32,677 nucleotides of DNA from Lachnospiraceae bacterium (GTDB taxonomy: Bacteria > Bacillota > Clostridia > Lachnospirales > Lachnospiraceae), in contig JAIDPF010000096.1 in assembly GCA_029062895.1 (NCBI GenBank), forward strand, positions 1 through 32,677, read 5' to 3'. The translations under genes were made by a program, and so were the position numbers. A model generated the notes under the pieces. The model had not been told where the DNA came from and searched no databases. It worked only from the letters and a program-made list of their open reading frames with translations. Shown piece after piece: positions 1 to 8,100 of this stretch. Within the stretch, counting starts at the first letter, position 1. Each line of letters starts with the position of its first letter.

Positions 1-153
1 TTTACTTGGTTTTCATTCTCTGAATAATTTCTCTTTGAAATTTTCAGGGTCGCATTACTGTTTTTTTGTCAAGGTGCAAGACTGAAACATCTCTTTGCTT
101 CAATCGCGGATTTCATCCTTCCGAAATCCATCTGAAAGCAGTATCGCTTTCAA
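1..153. other. Non-coding flank with two adjacent hairpins downstream of the tRNA genes
   Basis: No credible gene is seen here. Two short perfect inverted repeats stand side by side: 108-129 (arms GGATTTC and GAAATCC, 8-nt loop) and 133-152 (arms TGAAAGC and GCTTTCA, 6-nt loop). They lie immediately 3' of the minus-strand tRNA pair. They may shape the 3' end or terminate the tRNA transcript, although no strong T-tract follows them. Confidence 0.4.
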
Positions 154-243
154 CGGAGAAGGAGGGATTTGAACCCTCGCGCCGCTATTAACGACCTACT
201 CCCTTTCCAGGGGAGCCCCTTCGGCCAGCTTGGGTACTTCTCC
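154..243 (-). tRNA. tRNA-Ser (anticodon GGA)
   Basis: The reverse complement folds as a class II tRNA. The 7-bp acceptor stem is GGAGAAG/CTTCTCC, the anticodon stem CTCCC/GGGAG carries the loop CTGGAAA, a long variable arm follows, and the T-arm contains GGTTCAAATCC. The anticodon GGA reads UCC and UCU serine codons. The discriminator base is G, as expected for serine tRNAs. CCA is not encoded. It lies 48 bp downstream of a second tRNA-Ser and probably shares its promoter. Confidence 0.96.
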
Positions 244-291
244 AAATACTGGTTCGTATAAGTTTTATACTTCCGTTGGGGAGGTTCTTAG

Positions 292-377
292 CGGAGAGGA
301 TGGGATTCGAACCCATGTGCCCGTGAAGGCAAACGGTTTTCAAGACCGCCTCGTTATGACCGCTTCGATACCTCTCC
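292..377 (-). tRNA. tRNA-Ser (anticodon UGA)
   Basis: The reverse complement has acceptor stem GGAGAGG/CCTCTCC, anticodon loop CTTGAAA (anticodon UGA), a long variable arm, and a T-loop GGTTCGAATCC. The discriminator is G and CCA is not encoded. It reads UCA and other UCN serine codons by wobble. It is the promoter-proximal gene of the two-tRNA unit. Confidence 0.96.
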
Positions 378-409
378 AAATGCGTTCGCCTTTTGTCAGC
401 GCAAGAATT

Positions 410-438
410 ATCATACCAAAAGCTTAGCGCACTGTCAA
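410..438 (-). promoter_or_regulatory. Sigma-A-type promoter of the tRNA-Ser pair
   Basis: On the minus strand TTGACA (438-433) and TATGAT (415-410) are separated by exactly 17 bp. The expected transcription start is about 25 bp before the first tRNA. The 80 bp further upstream are very AT-rich. Confidence 0.85.
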
Positions 439-519
439 CAACTTTTTTCAACTTTTTTCAAATTTTTTAAATTTTATAATTTTTTCAAAATTTAAAATCT
501 TTTCTATTAAAAATGTTTT

Positions 520-1824
520 CTATATAGCACCGTCCATATAGGTGGACGAAGTTAATACTTTGTAAGAGATTTCCGTTATACCGGTATATTCAATCTCCAT
601 TATCTGTTGGGTCTGATCTCCCTCGATCAGATAGGCATAAAGATATTCTTTATCAAGCCCCTGATAACTAAGCAGGAATACAACCTGCTTATCTCCGACC
701 TTATCCACCCAGAAATACAGAGGAACCCCCTCATACTCTAGGGAATATGTCTCCAACAGTTCGACACCGCTTTCCTCTCCCCCGCCTTCCTGATAAATCC
801 TCTCTTCCAGATGCATAACAGTATAGTAATTGGATGGATAGAAAATATTTTTCCAGCACCATTCCCGCTCGCCGTCATTGTCAAAGTCTGAGCGGTAATA
901 GCTATCGTGTCTGGTTAATCCCAATATATGACGGGCTTCGTCCGTATCTTCCCTTGTCTCCGCACTGCCCGTTTCATAACTAAGGTACTGTATATAATCA
1001 TCCACCCAGAAACCGTTCCTGCCTTCTTCGGCATATTTATCCGCCATTTCCTCATATCCTTCTGCCTGATAGATAATCTCCGGTTCATAAGCTGCCATTT
1101 CTTCAATCATCATAATCTCTTCAATTACTTCTCCATCCTGGTAAAGATTTATAATAAAACCATCGGCTGCCTTTCTGTTATAGTCATAATTTGTCTCCAG
1201 AAGATAAACTGTATCATCATAGCTGACAAATGCCAGTTCCCGCGTTATATTCTGCGTGACAAGGGTACATTGAAAACTGCCATCAGCCTGCCCTTTAAGA
1301 AAATGACGGCTGCTGAACCCGGAGGAGCCTCCATCCAAAACCCATACAAAGAGATCCTCTATACCATCGTTATCTCCATCCACTCTCAAGACTAATCCGC
1401 CATGATCATCGACATCGCGGATATGTTCATTTACTACCGGATCATCGGCATAAGCTTCCAGTTCCTCCTCTGTCAGTTCCTGATCCATAACAAGTTCCTG
1501 CAGTGCAGACACGTCCCTCTCCTGAAAATAGCTTTCCAGCAGAAAATCAAGAAAATCCTGTGAGATATATGTGCAGCATTCTGATGAAAGCATAGATGCA
1601 TCATCTTCAGATACAGAATCATCCTCCGCCGTATCGTCCTCAATAGGATCCTCTTCTTCCTCTACAGTTATCTCCTCGCCGCTGTCATCAGACTGGTCTG
1701 ACAGCTCTTCTCCATTCACTTCTTTGTCGTCGTCTGTTTCCCTGTCAGGCGCACAAGACGCCAGTAACAAGCAAAGTATCATTATAAAAATGCAAGATTT
1801 CATCATCTTTTTTATCATCATCAT
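520..1824 (-). CDS. Acidic lipoprotein with Asp-rich DxDNDG-type motifs, function unknown
   Basis: A 434-residue predicted lipoprotein. After a short basic start there is a hydrophobic segment ending in the lipobox LASC (about residues 21-24). A linker of roughly 55 residues follows, extremely rich in Asp, Glu and Ser. The rest is a soluble extracytoplasmic region. Two Asp-rich stretches, DGDNDGIEDLF (about residue 150) and DFDNDGEREW (about residue 315), look like calcium-binding loops of the kind found in VCBS/FG-GAP proteins; this is a similarity by eye only. The ATG overlaps the ispD stop codon by one base (TAATG), so the two are probably translationally coupled. Two further in-frame ATGs follow directly, so the exact start is uncertain by a few residues. 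I do not recognise the family and assign no function. Confidence 0.75.
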   Translation of the reverse strand: MMMIKKMMKSCIFIMILCLLLASCAPDRETDDDKEVNGEELSDQSDDSGEEITVEEEEDPIEDDTAEDDSVSEDDASMLSSECCTYISQDFLDFLLESYFQERDVSALQELVMDQELTEEELEAYADDPVVNEHIRDVDDHGGLVLRVDGDNDGIEDLFVWVLDGGSSGFSSRHFLKGQADGSFQCTLVTQNITRELAFVSYDDTVYLLETNYDYNRKAADGFIINLYQDGEVIEEIMMIEEMAAYEPEIIYQAEGYEEMADKYAEEGRNGFWVDDYIQYLSYETGSAETREDTDEARHILGLTRHDSYYRSDFDNDGEREWCWKNIFYPSNYYTVMHLEERIYQEGGGEESGVELLETYSLEYEGVPLYFWVDKVGDKQVVFLLSYQGLDKEYLYAYLIEGDQTQQIMEIEYTGITEISYKVLTSSTYMDGAI

Positions 1825-2561
1825 TATCCTTTGTCCTCCCCAATGTTTTTTATCAGGCTTTCAGCGATCCAAAGATCCTCCGGCGTCGTGATTTTTATAT
1901 TAGTATAAGCCCCCTCCGAAATCCTTACATCATGGGATGTGATGGTTTCCACTGCCATAGCGTCATCCGTAATGGTGATCCCCTTCTCTTTCAGCTCCTC
2001 TTCCTGCCTGATCAATCCCTCATAAGCATCCTTAATTAAAGAAAAGCGAAATGTCTGCGGAGTCTGCATCTGATACAATTCATCCCGCTTTGGCGTATGC
2101 GTTACCCTGCCGGAGTCATCCACCTGTTTGATGGTATCCTTGACCGGTACGGCAGCCACACAGGCATCATATTTTTCCACACATCGATAAGCATCATTCA
2201 ATATCTCCTGTGTTAAAAACGGACGCGCCCCATCATGGATAAAAAGATAATCGCAATCTTCCACCTGACAGATCCCGTTCCAGACGGAATGATAACGTTC
2301 CTTTCCACCTGCCACGATAGCTGTCACTTTTTGCAGACCATATTTTTCCACGATCTCTTTTTTGCAATATTCTATATCGTCTTCGGACGTTACCAGTATC
2401 ATCCGTTCAATAAAACTCTCTTCTATCGTCTTTAAACTGTAATAGAGGATCGGCTTCCCGTCCAGCAGAAGATACTGTTTGGGTCGGTCCGCATTCATCC
2501 TTTTTCCTTTTCCCGCAGCCAGTACAATAGCAACACTTCTATTCATACGCGTACTTACCAT
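1824..2561 (-). CDS. ispD: 2-C-methyl-D-erythritol 4-phosphate cytidylyltransferase
   Basis: IspD transfers CMP from CTP to methylerythritol phosphate in the cytosolic MEP (non-mevalonate) route to isoprenoid precursors. Family hallmarks are present: the N-terminal nucleotide-binding motif AAGKGKRM, then PKQYLLLDGKP, the central FIHDGARPF, the KDTIK segment, TPQTF, TDDA, and the C-terminal ITTPEDL. The open frame gives 245 residues. A start at the second Met (position 2546, MNRSVAIVLAAG) would give 240, closer to the usual length; neither ATG has a strong ribosome site. It follows tsaD by a few bases and overlaps the downstream lipoprotein gene by one base. No ispF is fused to it. Confidence 0.95.
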   Translation of the reverse strand: MVSTRMNRSVAIVLAAGKGKRMNADRPKQYLLLDGKPILYYSLKTIEESFIERMILVTSEDDIEYCKKEIVEKYGLQKVTAIVAGGKERYHSVWNGICQVEDCDYLFIHDGARPFLTQEILNDAYRCVEKYDACVAAVPVKDTIKQVDDSGRVTHTPKRDELYQMQTPQTFRFSLIKDAYEGLIRQEEELKEKGITITDDAMAVETITSHDVRISEGAYTNIKITTPEDLWIAESLIKNIGEDKG

Positions 2562-2567
2562 ATCAAT

Positions 2568-3593
2568 CTACCGTTTCTCTCCCAATTTCAGATTCGGAAC
2601 CGCATTCAGATCCCATCCGTGCCGCACGCCATTTAGATATTCATAATATCCCGCAGTACCGATCATCGCCGCGTTATCCGTGCAATAAACCGGAGCCGGA
2701 CAGTACAACCGGATACCACGTTCATCACATGCCTTCTGCATTGCCGCGCGCAGATGCTGATTGGACGCCACACCGCCTGCCAAGGCAAAATTTTTCTCAT
2801 CCACATCCTTTAACGCCTCCATGGAATGTTCCACCAATACGTCGGTCACTGCCTTTTGGAAAGACGCCGCCACATCCGCGCGGTTCACCTGCTCCCCCTT
2901 CATCTCACAAGAATTCAGATAATTTAACACCGCGGATTTTAATCCGCTGAAAGAAAAATCGTAAATGGAATCCTCCACCTTCGCTCTCGGAAATACAATC
3001 GCCTCCGGATCACCCTCCAAAGAAAGCTTATCGATCTTAGGTCCGCCGGGATAACCCAGTCCTATTGCGCGCGCAACCTTATCAAACGCTTCTCCTGCCG
3101 CGTCATCTCTGGTTCTTCCCAAGATCTCATAACGACCATAATCCATAACCCTTACCAGATGCGTATGTCCGCCGGAAACCACCAGCGAATGAAACGGCGG
3201 TGCCAGTTCCTCATGTTCGATAAAATTAGCACAGATATGCCCCTCAATGTGGTGTACCCCGACAAGCGGCAGACCCGAAGCAAACGCAATCGCTTTTGCC
3301 GCGGACACACCCACTAACAAAGCCCCGACAAGACCGGGGCCATAAGTTACCGCAATCGCCGTAATATCCTTTAATGAAACTTCCGCCTGCTGCAACGCTT
3401 CCTCTATCACTTGATTGATCTTTTCCATATGCTTTCTGGAAGCGATCTCCGGTACGACGCCGCCATAAAGCGTGTGGATATCAATTTGCGAAGAGATCAC
3501 ATTGGACAGCACTTGCCTTCCGTTTTTCACCACGGCAGCCGCCGTCTCATCGCAGGAACTTTCTACCGCCAGAATCAATATATCTTTTTCCAT
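2568..3593 (-). CDS. tsaD: tRNA N6-threonylcarbamoyladenosine transferase subunit TsaD
   Basis: TsaD is the catalytic ASKHA-fold subunit that, with TsaB and TsaE, moves the threonylcarbamoyl group from TC-AMP to A37 of tRNAs decoding ANN codons. Visible signatures are [10 protein letters not shown] at the N-terminus, the metal-site segment HHIEGH (about residue 115), SGGHTHLV (about 140), [27 protein letters not shown], and a C-terminal NAAMIG. The length of 341 residues is typical. I place the start at ATG 3593, which overlaps the TGA of the preceding gene and has GGAAGAAGG before it; the frame extends one codon further to a TTG. tsaB and tsaE lie a few kilobases away on the same strand. Confidence 0.97.
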   Translation of the reverse strand: MEKDILILAVESSCDETAAAVVKNGRQVLSNVISSQIDIHTLYGGVVPEIASRKHMEKINQVIEEALQQAEVSLKDITAIAVTYGPGLVGALLVGVSAAKAIAFASGLPLVGVHHIEGHICANFIEHEELAPPFHSLVVSGGHTHLVRVMDYGRYEILGRTRDDAAGEAFDKVARAIGLGYPGGPKIDKLSLEGDPEAIVFPRAKVEDSIYDFSFSGLKSAVLNYLNSCEMKGEQVNRADVAASFQKAVTDVLVEHSMEALKDVDEKNFALAGGVASNQHLRAAMQKACDERGIRLYCPAPVYCTDNAAMIGTAGYYEYLNGVRHGWDLNAVPNLKLGEKR

Positions 3594-4192
3594 CAATTGC
3601 CTTCTTCCTCATCCTTTACCAGTTCAAATCCTAAGATCTTCCAATGTCCCTCATCATCCTTGCGCATAATAAAAACTTCCTTGGAAAGCTGGTTCACCGT
3701 ACCGGACCTTAAAGTATAAACAGCATATAATCTTGCGCATTCGCGCCCCTCATAATTAAAGTAATCAACGTCTGTCGCAGGCGTCACGCTGCTTCTTAAT
3801 ATGGTGATATTGCCAGCTTCAAAGGTCGCTATGTCATCTTTTAAATCACTAAGATACTCCTCCTGCGTCTGATTCATAATCAGATCCAGATCATATAAGG
3901 ATCTTGCCTCCATCGCCAGCTGCTCCAGCTCATTATCCGTATATTTTTCATTATAAAAACATGCCGTAATCTCATTATAATATTTAAGAACCTGTACCGG
4001 AGTCGAAGGATATTCCCGATAATCAGCTCTTACCAGAAGTTCCTGTACCACCGTCATTTCCTCCACAACCTGATCCTCATCTTTCGGAAGCCCACTTCCC
4101 GAACGGGATGTCAAATAAAAGTAGTAGCCAATTACCAGCCCTACCATGATCAGCATTATCACCACCGCTTTTATATTGCCTGTACGCTTCAT
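3593..4192 (-). CDS. Membrane-anchored protein, possibly DUF6715-like
   Basis: A 199-residue protein with a short basic N-terminus and one hydrophobic segment (about residues 9-26, followed by [12 protein letters not shown]). The remainder is probably extracytoplasmic. The C-terminal half (about 120-199) alternates charged and hydrophobic residues and ends in [15 protein letters not shown], which resembles the last strand of NTF2-like accessory domains; this is an impression only. It resembles small Lachnospiraceae proteins annotated DUF6715, recalled without a search. The gene is first in the tsaD-ispD run, has its own promoter upstream, and overlaps tsaD by one base (TGATG). Function unknown. 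Confidence 0.75.
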   Translation of the reverse strand: MKRTGNIKAVVIMLIMVGLVIGYYFYLTSRSGSGLPKDEDQVVEEMTVVQELLVRADYREYPSTPVQVLKYYNEITACFYNEKYTDNELEQLAMEARSLYDLDLIMNQTQEEYLSDLKDDIATFEAGNITILRSSVTPATDVDYFNYEGRECARLYAVYTLRSGTVNQLSKEVFIMRKDDEGHWKILGFELVKDEEEGN

Positions 4193-4225
4193 GCCCCTAT
4201 CCTTCCTGTATACCGCTCCTTTATA

Positions 4226-4254
4226 AATATATTACATTTCCGAATGTTAATCAA
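4226..4254 (-). promoter_or_regulatory. Promoter for the membrane protein-tsaD-ispD-lipoprotein unit
   Basis: TTGATT (4254-4249) and TATATT (4231-4226) are separated by 17 bp on the minus strand. The spacer contains the near-palindrome ACATTCGGAAATGT. AAAGGAGCGG and GGAAGGATAGG follow before the ATG at 4192. Confidence 0.65.
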
Positions 4255-4296
4255 ACATATTTAGGGAAGAGGTAATTTAATCAACGTTCCTTAGAA

Positions 4297-5208
4297 CTAT
4301 TCTTCGTCAAATAAAAGATCAACGGACTTCCCGTCCTTACCGGCTTTGGCGGCAGGAAATATCTTTCTTACCTCCGCCATGTATGGCTCCGGTCTTATCA
4401 GCGACGGACTGTAATGCGTCAGCCACAATTCCTTAACATCCGCCCGCCTCGCCATATCCGCTGCCTCATAAAATGTCATGTGCTTATAAGCTTTCGCCTT
4501 ATCCAGCTTATCCATCTCTCCGTACATCCCCTCGCAGATGAACAGATCCGCCCCATCCGCATGACGTACAATACTTTCCGTCGGTCTGGAATCCGTACAA
4601 TAGGTAACCTTGAGTCCACGACGATCCGGTCCCATAACCATATCCGGCGTATAAGTGCGCTCTCCATCCGTGATCGTTTCCCCATGCTGCAGACGGTTCC
4701 AGAATGACAGTGGTATCCCCATTTCCTTTGCCCGCGCCGCGTCAAATCTTCCTTTACGCTCTACAATGATGCTGTATCCATAACAGACAATGTTATGATT
4801 GACCTTAAAAGTCTGAATATAAAATCCATCCATTTCGATCTTTTCTTCAGCATCCTTCAATTCCCTGTATCTGATCGCAAACGGCAGTTCCGGTGCAATC
4901 ACACGCAAAGAATCCACCACTCGCGCCAGTCCTTTAGGACCGATCAGAAGCAGCGGTTCCTTTCGTTCAGCATTTCCCATTGTCAACAGCATCCCCGGAA
5001 GTCCACTGATATGATCCGCATGATAATGGGTAAAACATATCACGTCGATGGGGTTAGGGCTCCAGCCTTTCTCCTTCATGGCAATCTGTGTCCCCTCACC
5101 GCAGTCGATCAATATGCTCTTTCCATTATATCTAGCCATCATCGCTGTCAACCAGCGCCCCGGCAGCGGCATCATCCCACTGGTTCCTAAGAGACATACG
5201 TCTAACAT
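4297..5208 (-). CDS. rnz: Ribonuclease Z (tRNA 3'-processing endonuclease)
   Basis: RNase Z is a zinc-dependent metallo-beta-lactamase-fold endonuclease that removes 3' trailers from tRNA precursors lacking an encoded CCA. The two tRNA genes in this window lack CCA, so they are plausible substrates. The sequence begins LLGTSGMMPLPGR, then carries ILIDCGEGTQ, the zinc motif FTHYHADHISG (about residues 59-69), the GPKGL segment, VTYCTDSRPT (about 202) and LWLTHYSPSL near the C-terminus. The length of 303 is typical of bacterial short-form RNase Z. It is separated from the downstream unit by about 100 bp containing a promoter. Confidence 0.95.
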   Translation of the reverse strand: MLDVCLLGTSGMMPLPGRWLTAMMARYNGKSILIDCGEGTQIAMKEKGWSPNPIDVICFTHYHADHISGLPGMLLTMGNAERKEPLLLIGPKGLARVVDSLRVIAPELPFAIRYRELKDAEEKIEMDGFYIQTFKVNHNIVCYGYSIIVERKGRFDAARAKEMGIPLSFWNRLQHGETITDGERTYTPDMVMGPDRRGLKVTYCTDSRPTESIVRHADGADLFICEGMYGEMDKLDKAKAYKHMTFYEAADMARRADVKELWLTHYSPSLIRPEPYMAEVRKIFPAAKAGKDGKSVDLLFDEE

Positions 5209-5303
5209 GACTTTCTGATTTCCTTATCTTGTTAAATATTCCTTTTTCACAGCGGTTCCAGCCTCTCCATTTCACTCCGGACAGGCAATCCGCTTTTATC
5301 ATT

Positions 5304-5552
5304 TTACACTATTTCATTAGATTCTTCAATCTCAACAGGAATGTTAAATTTTTTTATCATTTCATCATAACAGGACTCGCATAAATCAAACCGATGAATC
5401 TGTCCGTCCTTTTTGGAAAAATAACCAAATTTTTCCATGCAGGAACACAATCCCTCCTTAACAATGCCATTTTCCACAAGAATGTCCCTTCCACAAGCAT
5501 TGCACTTTACACGCAGCAATTCATTTTTCGTTTCACCTGAATAAATACGCAT
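5304..5552 (-). CDS. Small cysteine-rich (zinc-ribbon-like) protein
   Basis: An 82-residue protein starting MRIYSGE. I choose the ATG at 5552 because AGGAGGAGAAAAT precedes it; the frame remains open further upstream without a ribosome site. Cysteine pairs occur as CNAC (about 17-20), CSC (about 37-39) and CESC (about 58-61), a pattern consistent with one or two structural zinc sites. There is no membrane segment. It sits between rimI and rnz, but I see no clear functional link. Role unknown. Confidence 0.75.
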   Translation of the reverse strand: MRIYSGETKNELLRVKCNACGRDILVENGIVKEGLCSCMEKFGYFSKKDGQIHRFDLCESCYDEMIKKFNIPVEIEESNEIV

Positions 5553-5676
5553 ATTTTCTCCTCCTAAACAAAAACTGCTCATCTGAAGCCGTTTCCAATG
5601 TAAATCACCACGTATTTATTATAATTCCTTCTCTTTGCCAATCCTAGCGGTAATATGTGTCAAAGTTGCCACTTTA

Positions 5677-6117
5677 TCACAATAGCTTCCGCATAATTAC
5701 TGCATCCTCCACCGGCATATCATAGAATGCGGGTCGTATGCCTTCCTCCACAAATCCCAGCTTCCGGTATAAGGCAATTGCCGGCGCATTGCTCTTTCTT
5801 ACTTCCAAAGTATATTCCCGCACGCCTTCTTTTTCTGCCCTCCGCATCAGTTCCGTCAGCATCCTGTATCCGATTCCCTGATTTCTCGCATCATCTCTGA
5901 CTACGACGTTGGTGATCCCGCCTTCCTCCAACGTACGGATCAAGCCACACATACCAAATATACGCTGGCTTTCTTCATCTACCACTACCAGATATTGATA
6001 ATAGTCCTTTTCCAGTGCATCAGCAAATGCTTCCTTACTCCACGGGCGGCTGAAATTTTGCGCTTCCAATGCTGCTGCCTGTTCCAGATCCCCTACCTGC
6101 ATCTGTCGTATCAGCAT
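5677..6117 (-). CDS. rimI: Ribosomal protein S18 alanine N-acetyltransferase-type GNAT
   Basis: A 146-residue GNAT acetyltransferase using acetyl-CoA. It starts MLIRQMQVGDL, has the N-terminal FSRPWSKEAF helix region, the acetyl-CoA pyrophosphate-binding motif RNQGIG (about residue 85), and the C-terminal NAPAIALYRKLGFVEEGIRPAFY typical of RimI. Its start overlaps the end of tsaB by 7 bp, and RimI next to TsaB is a widespread arrangement in bacteria. RimI acetylates the N-terminus of S18 in E. coli; the substrate in this organism is inferred from family only. Confidence 0.93.
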   Translation of the reverse strand: MLIRQMQVGDLEQAAALEAQNFSRPWSKEAFADALEKDYYQYLVVVDEESQRIFGMCGLIRTLEEGGITNVVVRDDARNQGIGYRMLTELMRRAEKEGVREYTLEVRKSNAPAIALYRKLGFVEEGIRPAFYDMPVEDAVIMRKLL

Positions 6118-6893
6118 GATGTCTTTACTCCCTGCTCCGCTTCCATACGTTCCCTTTCCGCCTGGGAAAGCCGCAAATACTCCGGAGCATGCTCCGCCGC
6201 TTTCTGAACCTTCCCTTCCGCAAAATAGACCGCTCCAAAAACTGCAACATTGGCCGCCCGCTGTCTGTTACAGTGCGGCGGGGCAAAAGAAAACGGAACC
6301 GTGATTCCCTCTGTGATCTTATTCTGATAAACAGGAACGCCGTCCCCCAAAAAAATCACTTCCTGATTCATTTTGTTCAGCCGCTCAATCAAATCTTCCA
6401 CCGCAACCGCACAGGCCTCCTGAATCACCCGTAATTGATAGCGGACTCTGCCTCCTGTCTGACGCTCCGCTGTCTGCGCATCCCGTACCTGCTCATCCTG
6501 CGTCCGCTCAAAGGTATAGATCCCGCAATACACTTGGCTGCGCCTTGCATCCATGATCGGACAGATCAGTTTGTCCGAACCGTAAAAATGATACGCCATG
6601 GCATCCGTAGTCGGCACGGAAATAACCGGCACATCCATAGTCCATGCCAGTCCCTTTGCCGTTGCGGAGCCAATCCTAAGCCCGGTAAAAGAACCTGGTC
6701 CTCCCGCCACCGCAATGGCATCTACAGTATCCAACTCCAGCTCCGTCATATTCTTTAATTCCTCCAGCATGGGAAGAAGTGTTTGCGAATGCGTCTTTTT
6801 ATGATTGATTGTATATTCCCCGATCAGCTCTCCATCTTGTACGATGGCGGCACTCGCTACTAGTCCCGAACTGTCCAATGCTATAATTTTCAT
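6111..6893 (-). CDS. tsaB: tRNA threonylcarbamoyladenosine biosynthesis protein TsaB
   Basis: TsaB is the non-catalytic ASKHA-fold partner of TsaD and is needed for t6A37 formation in tRNA. The N-terminus reads IIALDSSGLVASAAIV, with HSQTLLPML at about residues 36-44 and the diagnostic GGPGSFTGLRIG (about 64-75). A C-terminal region ends in EYLRLSQAERE. The length of 260 is at the long end of the family. It overlaps tsaE upstream by 4 bp (ATGA) and rimI downstream by 7 bp, so tsaE-tsaB-rimI are almost certainly one transcript with coupled translation. Confidence 0.96.
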   Translation of the reverse strand: MKIIALDSSGLVASAAIVQDGELIGEYTINHKKTHSQTLLPMLEELKNMTELELDTVDAIAVAGGPGSFTGLRIGSATAKGLAWTMDVPVISVPTTDAMAYHFYGSDKLICPIMDARRSQVYCGIYTFERTQDEQVRDAQTAERQTGGRVRYQLRVIQEACAVAVEDLIERLNKMNQEVIFLGDGVPVYQNKITEGITVPFSFAPPHCNRQRAANVAVFGAVYFAEGKVQKAAEHAPEYLRLSQAERERMEAEQGVKTSC

Positions 6894-7321
6894 TCCGCAA
6901 GCCCCTCTGCTCTGATCCTTCTATAGTCAGGTCCTCTATCCGTTTGTTTCTCAATTGTAATATGAACATGTTCTTCCGGAAGCAGTTCCCGAATCAACTC
7001 CGCCCATTCAATCATACAGACGCCGTCACCATAAAAATAATCCTCAAAACCGACCTCGTACATTTCATCAGGATCTTCGATCCGATAGACGTCAAAATGA
7101 TAAAAAGGAAGTCTCCCGTCCCGGTATTCCTGTATAATCGTAAAAGTCGGCGAGACCACCTGCTCCGTTACGCCCAGTCCTTTTGCGATCCCCTGCGCCA
7201 GCACCGTCTTTCCCACGCCAAGATCCCCATCTACACAGATGACTGTACCGGAAAGTACCTGTTCACCGATCTTTACGCCAAACGCCAGCGTCTCTTCCCT
7301 TGTCGCCGTCTCTATCACCAT
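6890..7321 (-). CDS. tsaE: tRNA threonylcarbamoyladenosine biosynthesis ATPase TsaE
   Basis: TsaE is the P-loop ATPase that binds the TsaB-TsaD complex and is required for multiple-turnover t6A synthesis. Walker A is GDLGVGKTVLAQ (about residues 32-43), followed by the conserved SPTFTIIQEY and FYHFDVYRIEDPDE, and then CMIEWAELI with the conserved EW. The length of 143 is typical. It starts ATGGTG at 7321, preceded by AAGGATAGG, 27 bp after the YcxB-like stop codon. A half copy of a dispersed hairpin lies in that gap. Confidence 0.96.
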   Translation of the reverse strand: MVIETATREETLAFGVKIGEQVLSGTVICVDGDLGVGKTVLAQGIAKGLGVTEQVVSPTFTIIQEYRDGRLPFYHFDVYRIEDPDEMYEVGFEDYFYGDGVCMIEWAELIRELLPEEHVHITIEKQTDRGPDYRRIRAEGLAE

Positions 7322-7335
7322 ATCCTATCCTTACC

Positions 7336-7349
7336 CTTATTTTTCAATC
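7336..7349 (-). repeat. Half copy of the stop-codon hairpin repeat (module i)
   Basis: The minus strand reads GATTGAAAAATAAG, identical to the left arm of the complete hairpins at 9434-9469 and 18158-18193. Its first base is the last base of the TAG stop of the gene upstream, the same register as at 18158. The right arm is missing here. Confidence 0.6.
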
Positions 7350-7885
7350 TAGTATCTGATCTTCACCCGTTTGGGATCCATATTTTCCACAATCACCGCA
7401 ATCAGAGCAGCCGTATATTCCCCAAGATCCGCCCGTGGAAAGATCGTCGCGTTCTGCTTTCCGGTATATACAACGATACTTTTTCTCGTAGATACCGCCT
7501 TCAGACACTGTTCCCATGAAACACATTCTGTCTGTTCTCCCTGAGATACGCTGATACCCTCCCGATTAACAACATAATGCAGTGGCTTTTTAAATGCCTC
7601 TGTCATCTGCATCTGCACAGCGGCTCTGTACCTCAGATGAACCGGCAGATAAAAAATCAGCAAAATCCCCATAATCAAGTATAACGGGAAATGTGTTCTG
7701 GCAAATGCCACGATACCCAAAAAGCCAAAGCATGTCCCCAAAATTCCAGAAGCACCAGAATAGGAATGATTTAACATATAATCATATAAGATTCCCGCAC
7801 TCATATTGACATCCAGCGTCACTTCCTTATTCTTTTCAATTGCATCATCATCATATTTTTTTATTGAATCCTTGTCTTCCATCAT
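7349..7885 (-). CDS. YcxB-like membrane protein
   Basis: A 178-residue protein. The N-terminal cytosolic part is rich in Asp and Lys. Two adjacent hydrophobic segments lie at about residues 44-60 and 66-83 (GILGTCFGFLGIVAFA and YLIMGILLIFYLPVHL). The C-terminal domain contains YVVNREGISVSQGEQTECVSW and ends in a helix, matching the architecture of YcxB-like proteins (two TM helices followed by a PH-like domain). The start is ATGATG at 7885 with AGGAATAGAA before it. It precedes tsaE and may be first in that operon. Biochemical role unknown. Confidence 0.8.
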   Translation of the reverse strand: MMEDKDSIKKYDDDAIEKNKEVTLDVNMSAGILYDYMLNHSYSGASGILGTCFGFLGIVAFARTHFPLYLIMGILLIFYLPVHLRYRAAVQMQMTEAFKKPLHYVVNREGISVSQGEQTECVSWEQCLKAVSTRKSIVVYTGKQNATIFPRADLGEYTAALIAVIVENMDPKRVKIRY

Positions 7886-8001
7886 TTCTATTCCTGCTAA
7901 TCCATATTCTTGATCATTGATCAGATGTGCCTATAACAGCTAATACCTATAGTTCATTCCATCCGGCTGTCGCAGGCATAAATAATCTATAATATAATAA
8001 C

Positions 8002-8051
8002 AGGAATTGCGCGTATGCGCAATTCCTAATTGCAGCATATGCACAATTCCT
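8002..8051 (-). terminator. Tandem palindromes, probable terminator of the ABC permease operon
   Basis: 8002-8027 is a perfect inverted repeat (arms AGGAATTGCGC and GCGCAATTCCT, loop GTAT). 8028-8051 is a degenerate second copy in tandem, also palindromic. On the minus strand the perfect stem is followed by a T-rich run (GTTATTATATTATAG), not a pure T-tract. It lies 50 bp after the permease stop codon. Confidence 0.6.
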
Positions 8052-8100
8052 ATCTTTTAAGATTTCAGATTTTATATTTCCGACTTTCAAATGTCTCTCA

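Noticed and set aside
68-80. TTGACA on the minus strand near the left edge
   Set aside because: No acceptable -10 lies 16-18 bp downstream.
188-451. Open frames on both strands across the tRNA genes
   Set aside because: They overlap two clear tRNA-Ser genes and the tRNA promoter, and their translations are only tRNA sequence read as protein.
1571-1891. Plus-strand Ser-rich frame opposite the lipoprotein linker
   Set aside because: It is the mirror of the Asp/Glu-rich linker codons (GAT/GAA read as ATC/TTC and shifted to Ser); no ribosome site.
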